Part shown: in pieces, positions 12,127 through 13,848 of the stretch
Layout: each line of letters starts with the position of its first letter
Numbering within the stretch: the first letter of the stretch is position 1
Assembly: GCA_033761835.1 (NCBI GenBank)
Contig: JANRME010000386.1
Coordinates: 1-13,848 of the forward strand
DNA from: JADJNW01 sp033761835
GTDB taxonomy: Bacteria > Bacteroidota > Bacteroidia > Chitinophagales > Saprospiraceae
Direction: 5' to 3'
Length of the DNA stretch: 13,848 nt
Program-made: the position numbers and the translations under genes
The notes under the pieces: model-generated
What the model was told of the DNA's origin: nothing
Database searches by the model: none
The model's input: only the letters and a program-made list of their open reading frames with translations

Positions 12127-13848
12127 ATGCAAAACCAATCCAACATCCACGGCAACCACAACATCATCCTCCAGGGCGTGAACAATAGCACCATCACCCT
12201 CAGCGTGGACGGCGAACTACAGGAAATCCGCAATGACATCGCCGCCTTGCTTGATTTTTTACAACAGCAACAACGCGAAAGCCTACAAGTCGGCGAGAAG
12301 ATTTACAACATCGGTGAAATCGGGCAAGCCGTTTTCCAAAATATCATTCAGCAAGCGCCTTTTCTGCCCTCGAAAGAACTAACCCTGCCGCCCTTCTATC
12401 CCGAAGTATTCATCGGCAGGGAGGATGACTTAAAAGCCATTCACCACCAATTGTTTAATGAAAATAATCTCTTGCTATTGGTCAACGGTGAAGGCGGCAT
12501 CGGCAAGACGACCATCGCCCTCCGTTATTACTTCACCTACCAAAACGACTACCAGCACCTCGCCTGGGTCTTCGCAGAGCAAAGCCTGCTCGATGCCTTG
12601 CTGACCCTGTCACTCCCACTGGGTGTGGACTTCCCGCAAGCGATGCCCAATACCGAACGCTTGACTTTGCTACTGCGCAAAATGGCAAACCTGCAACGCC
12701 CCTGCCTGCTCATCATAGACAATGCGAACCTGCTTGAAGACCTCGAACGCTACTACCCGCAGCTGAGCACCTGCCGCAACTTCCACCTGCTGCTCACCAC
12801 GCGTATCACGCAGTTTGAAGCGGCGAAGACCTACGCCATACAGCCCCTGGCGCCGGAAAAAGCCATCGCTTTATTCCAACAATACTATAAAACCGAAGAA
12901 ACCGAACTGCTGCTGCAAATACTCCCCGCCGTGGGCTACAACACCCTGGTGATCGAACTGCTTGCCAAAAACCTGAAAAACTTCAATCAGCTCAAAAACC
13001 GGTATAGTCTATCCGATTTATTGCAGGACTTACAACAAAAAGGCTTGCTCGCCCTGCAAAGCAAAGCGGTGAACACCCTCTACCACTCCGAAGGCGCACT
13101 GCGCACCGAAAAACCCGAAGCCATCATAGCCGCCATGTACGACCTGAACGAACTCTCCGAGGCGGAGAGGCAACTGATGTCCATCTTCGCGGTACTGCCT
13201 GCGGAAAATATTCCTTTTGAAACGCTGGAAACGCTACTACCGGATACCGAATACTTAGACGATACCCTCCTCGCCCTGGCTCAAAAAGGCTGGCTGGATT
13301 ATAACGAAACCAACGCCGCCTTCAAATGCAGCCCCGTGATACAAGAAATAAGCCGCCATAAAAACCAGGAAAACCTGCTGGTCCACTGCAAAACGCTGCT
13401 GGATAGCTTAATTGATAAATTAGATTATGAACCTGGATTAGGACATATTCTAAGTGGTGATTATGAAGCTGCCACCCTATACGCCCGCTACGGAGAAAGT
13501 GTAGTGAATAATATAGAAGGAATTAACAATAACATCGGCATTTTATGTGACAGCCTCGGCAATTACCACAAAACCATTGGTAATTTGAATAATGCCTTGA
13601 ACTGGTTTGAGCAATACAGCAATTGCTTACAAGCGCTCACGGAAGCCTTTCCAGACAATGAAACGTATAAAAATAATCTGGCTATCTCCTACGAAAAACT
13701 GGGCGCTACCCATTCGGCTTTGGGCAATTTGGAACAAGCCCTCCGCTTTTTTGAAGAGGAACAAAAATTGAAAGAAGAACTATTTAAAGACTTTCCTGAT
13801 AATGTTCGCTTTAAAAATGGCTTGGCAATCTCCTACCAATATCTGGGG
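12127..13848 (+). CDS. NB-ARC STAND ATPase with TPR-type repeats, 3' truncated by window
   Basis: An uninterrupted 574-codon frame runs off the right edge. Residues 8-26 hold the polar motif GNHNIILQGVNNSTITL, followed by a helix (about 31-50). EKIYNIGEIGQAVFQ (57-71) repeats the effector C-terminus. FIGRED (95-100) marks the domain entry. The NTPase shows P-loop GEGGIGKTT (121-129), Walker B CLLIIDN (193-199), sensor LLLTTR (221-226) and a degenerate GLPL-like GYNTLVIELLA (270-280). A winged-helix-like linker spans about 330-420. From about 450 come helical repeats. The segment FPDN..(Y/F)KN.LAISY..LG recurs 48 residues apart (508 and 556), as in TPR arrays. STAND proteins oligomerise on ATP binding after the sensor region meets a trigger. 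GC at third positions falls sharply near 13395. ATG at 12127 has no strong ribosome site. Confidence 0.87.
   Translation, partial: MQNQSNIHGNHNIILQGVNNSTITLSVDGELQEIRNDIAALLDFLQQQQRESLQVGEKIYNIGEIGQAVFQNIIQQAPFLPSKELTLPPFYPEVFIGREDDLKAIHHQLFNENNLLLLVNGEGGIGKTTIALRYYFTYQNDYQHLAWVFAEQSLLDALLTLSLPLGVDFPQAMPNTERLTLLLRKMANLQRPCLLIIDNANLLEDLERYYPQLSTCRNFHLLLTTRITQFEAAKTYAIQPLAPEKAIALFQQYYKTEETELLLQILPAVGYNTLVIELLAKNLKNFNQLKNRYSLSDLLQDLQQKGLLALQSKAVNTLYHSEGALRTEKPEAIIAAMYDLNELSEAERQLMSIFAVLPAENIPFETLETLLPDTEYLDDTLLALAQKGWLDYNETNAAFKCSPVIQEISRHKNQENLLVHCKTLLDSLIDKLDYEPGLGHILSGDYEAATLYARYGESVVNNIEGINNNIGILCDSLGNYHKTIGNLNNALNWFEQYSNCLQALTEAFPDNETYKNNLAISYEKLGATHSALGNLEQALRFFEEEQKLKEELFKDFPDNVRFKNGLAISYQYLG

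Noticed and set aside
12148..12195. RHIM-type amyloid core in the STAND N-terminus
   Set aside because: IILQGV resembles the (I/V)-Q-(I/V/L)-G core, but the residue order is not right. It is kept only as an unnamed polar motif.
12009..12239. Minus-strand reading frame opposite the STAND start
   Set aside because: It overlaps a well-supported coding region and hairpins, and its protein is a Cys/Leu/Trp-rich string with no family features.
12127..13848. STAND gene as a truncated pseudogene
   Set aside because: The frame is open to the last base with all NTPase motifs intact; it is cut by the window edge only.

Overview
The window reads as a chromosomal segment of a member of the Bacteroidota. 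Three things point there: a secreted hydrolase with a C-terminal type IX secretion (T9SS) sorting domain, a DUF1573 protein, and repeated matches to the Bacteroidota sigma-A -7 box TAnnTTTG in front of genes that mostly lack Shine-Dalgarno sequences. A Saprospiria-like lineage is my guess and is not provable from this sequence. No tRNA, rRNA, CRISPR array or phage structural gene was seen.

Layout. The left edge (1-183, minus) holds the first 61 codons of a gene whose N-terminus resembles an effector-associated domain (EAD11-like), a hallmark of NTP-dependent conflict systems. A housekeeping block follows. It contains hemW (plus) convergent with an rhlE-type DEAD-box helicase (minus), then minus-strand genes for a T9SS-exported alpha/beta hydrolase, an N-acetylmuramoyl-L-alanine amidase, signal peptidase I, a DUF1573 protein and an unrecognised 143-residue protein. 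A divergent plus-strand WG-repeat protein of about nine 34-residue repeats comes next, followed by a convergent phosphatidylserine decarboxylase.

From 10440 the character changes. A RAYT-type (IS200/IS605-like, Y1 HUH) transposase is surrounded by at least seven short palindromes with covarying arms around a tA/gtA centre. Immediately to its right lies a two-gene module on the plus strand. The first gene encodes a 188-residue TIR/DUF4062-like effector. The second encodes an NB-ARC STAND ATPase with TPR-type repeats that runs off the window (574 codons visible).

The main discovery candidate is this pair. The last 15 residues of the effector (EKIYIIDKIDKANFS) match residues 57-71 of the STAND protein (EKIYNIGEIGQAVFQ), which lie just before its nucleotide-binding domain. 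This is the arrangement expected of a homotypic adaptor that recruits an effector to an NLR-like sensor, comparable to EADs or bacterial amyloid signalling sequences. My reading is that the TPRs sense or scaffold, the NB-ARC oligomerises, and the matched motif brings in the TIR-like domain to trigger a lethal or NAD-directed response. The domains and the motif match are seen in the sequence; the signalling role is inferred.
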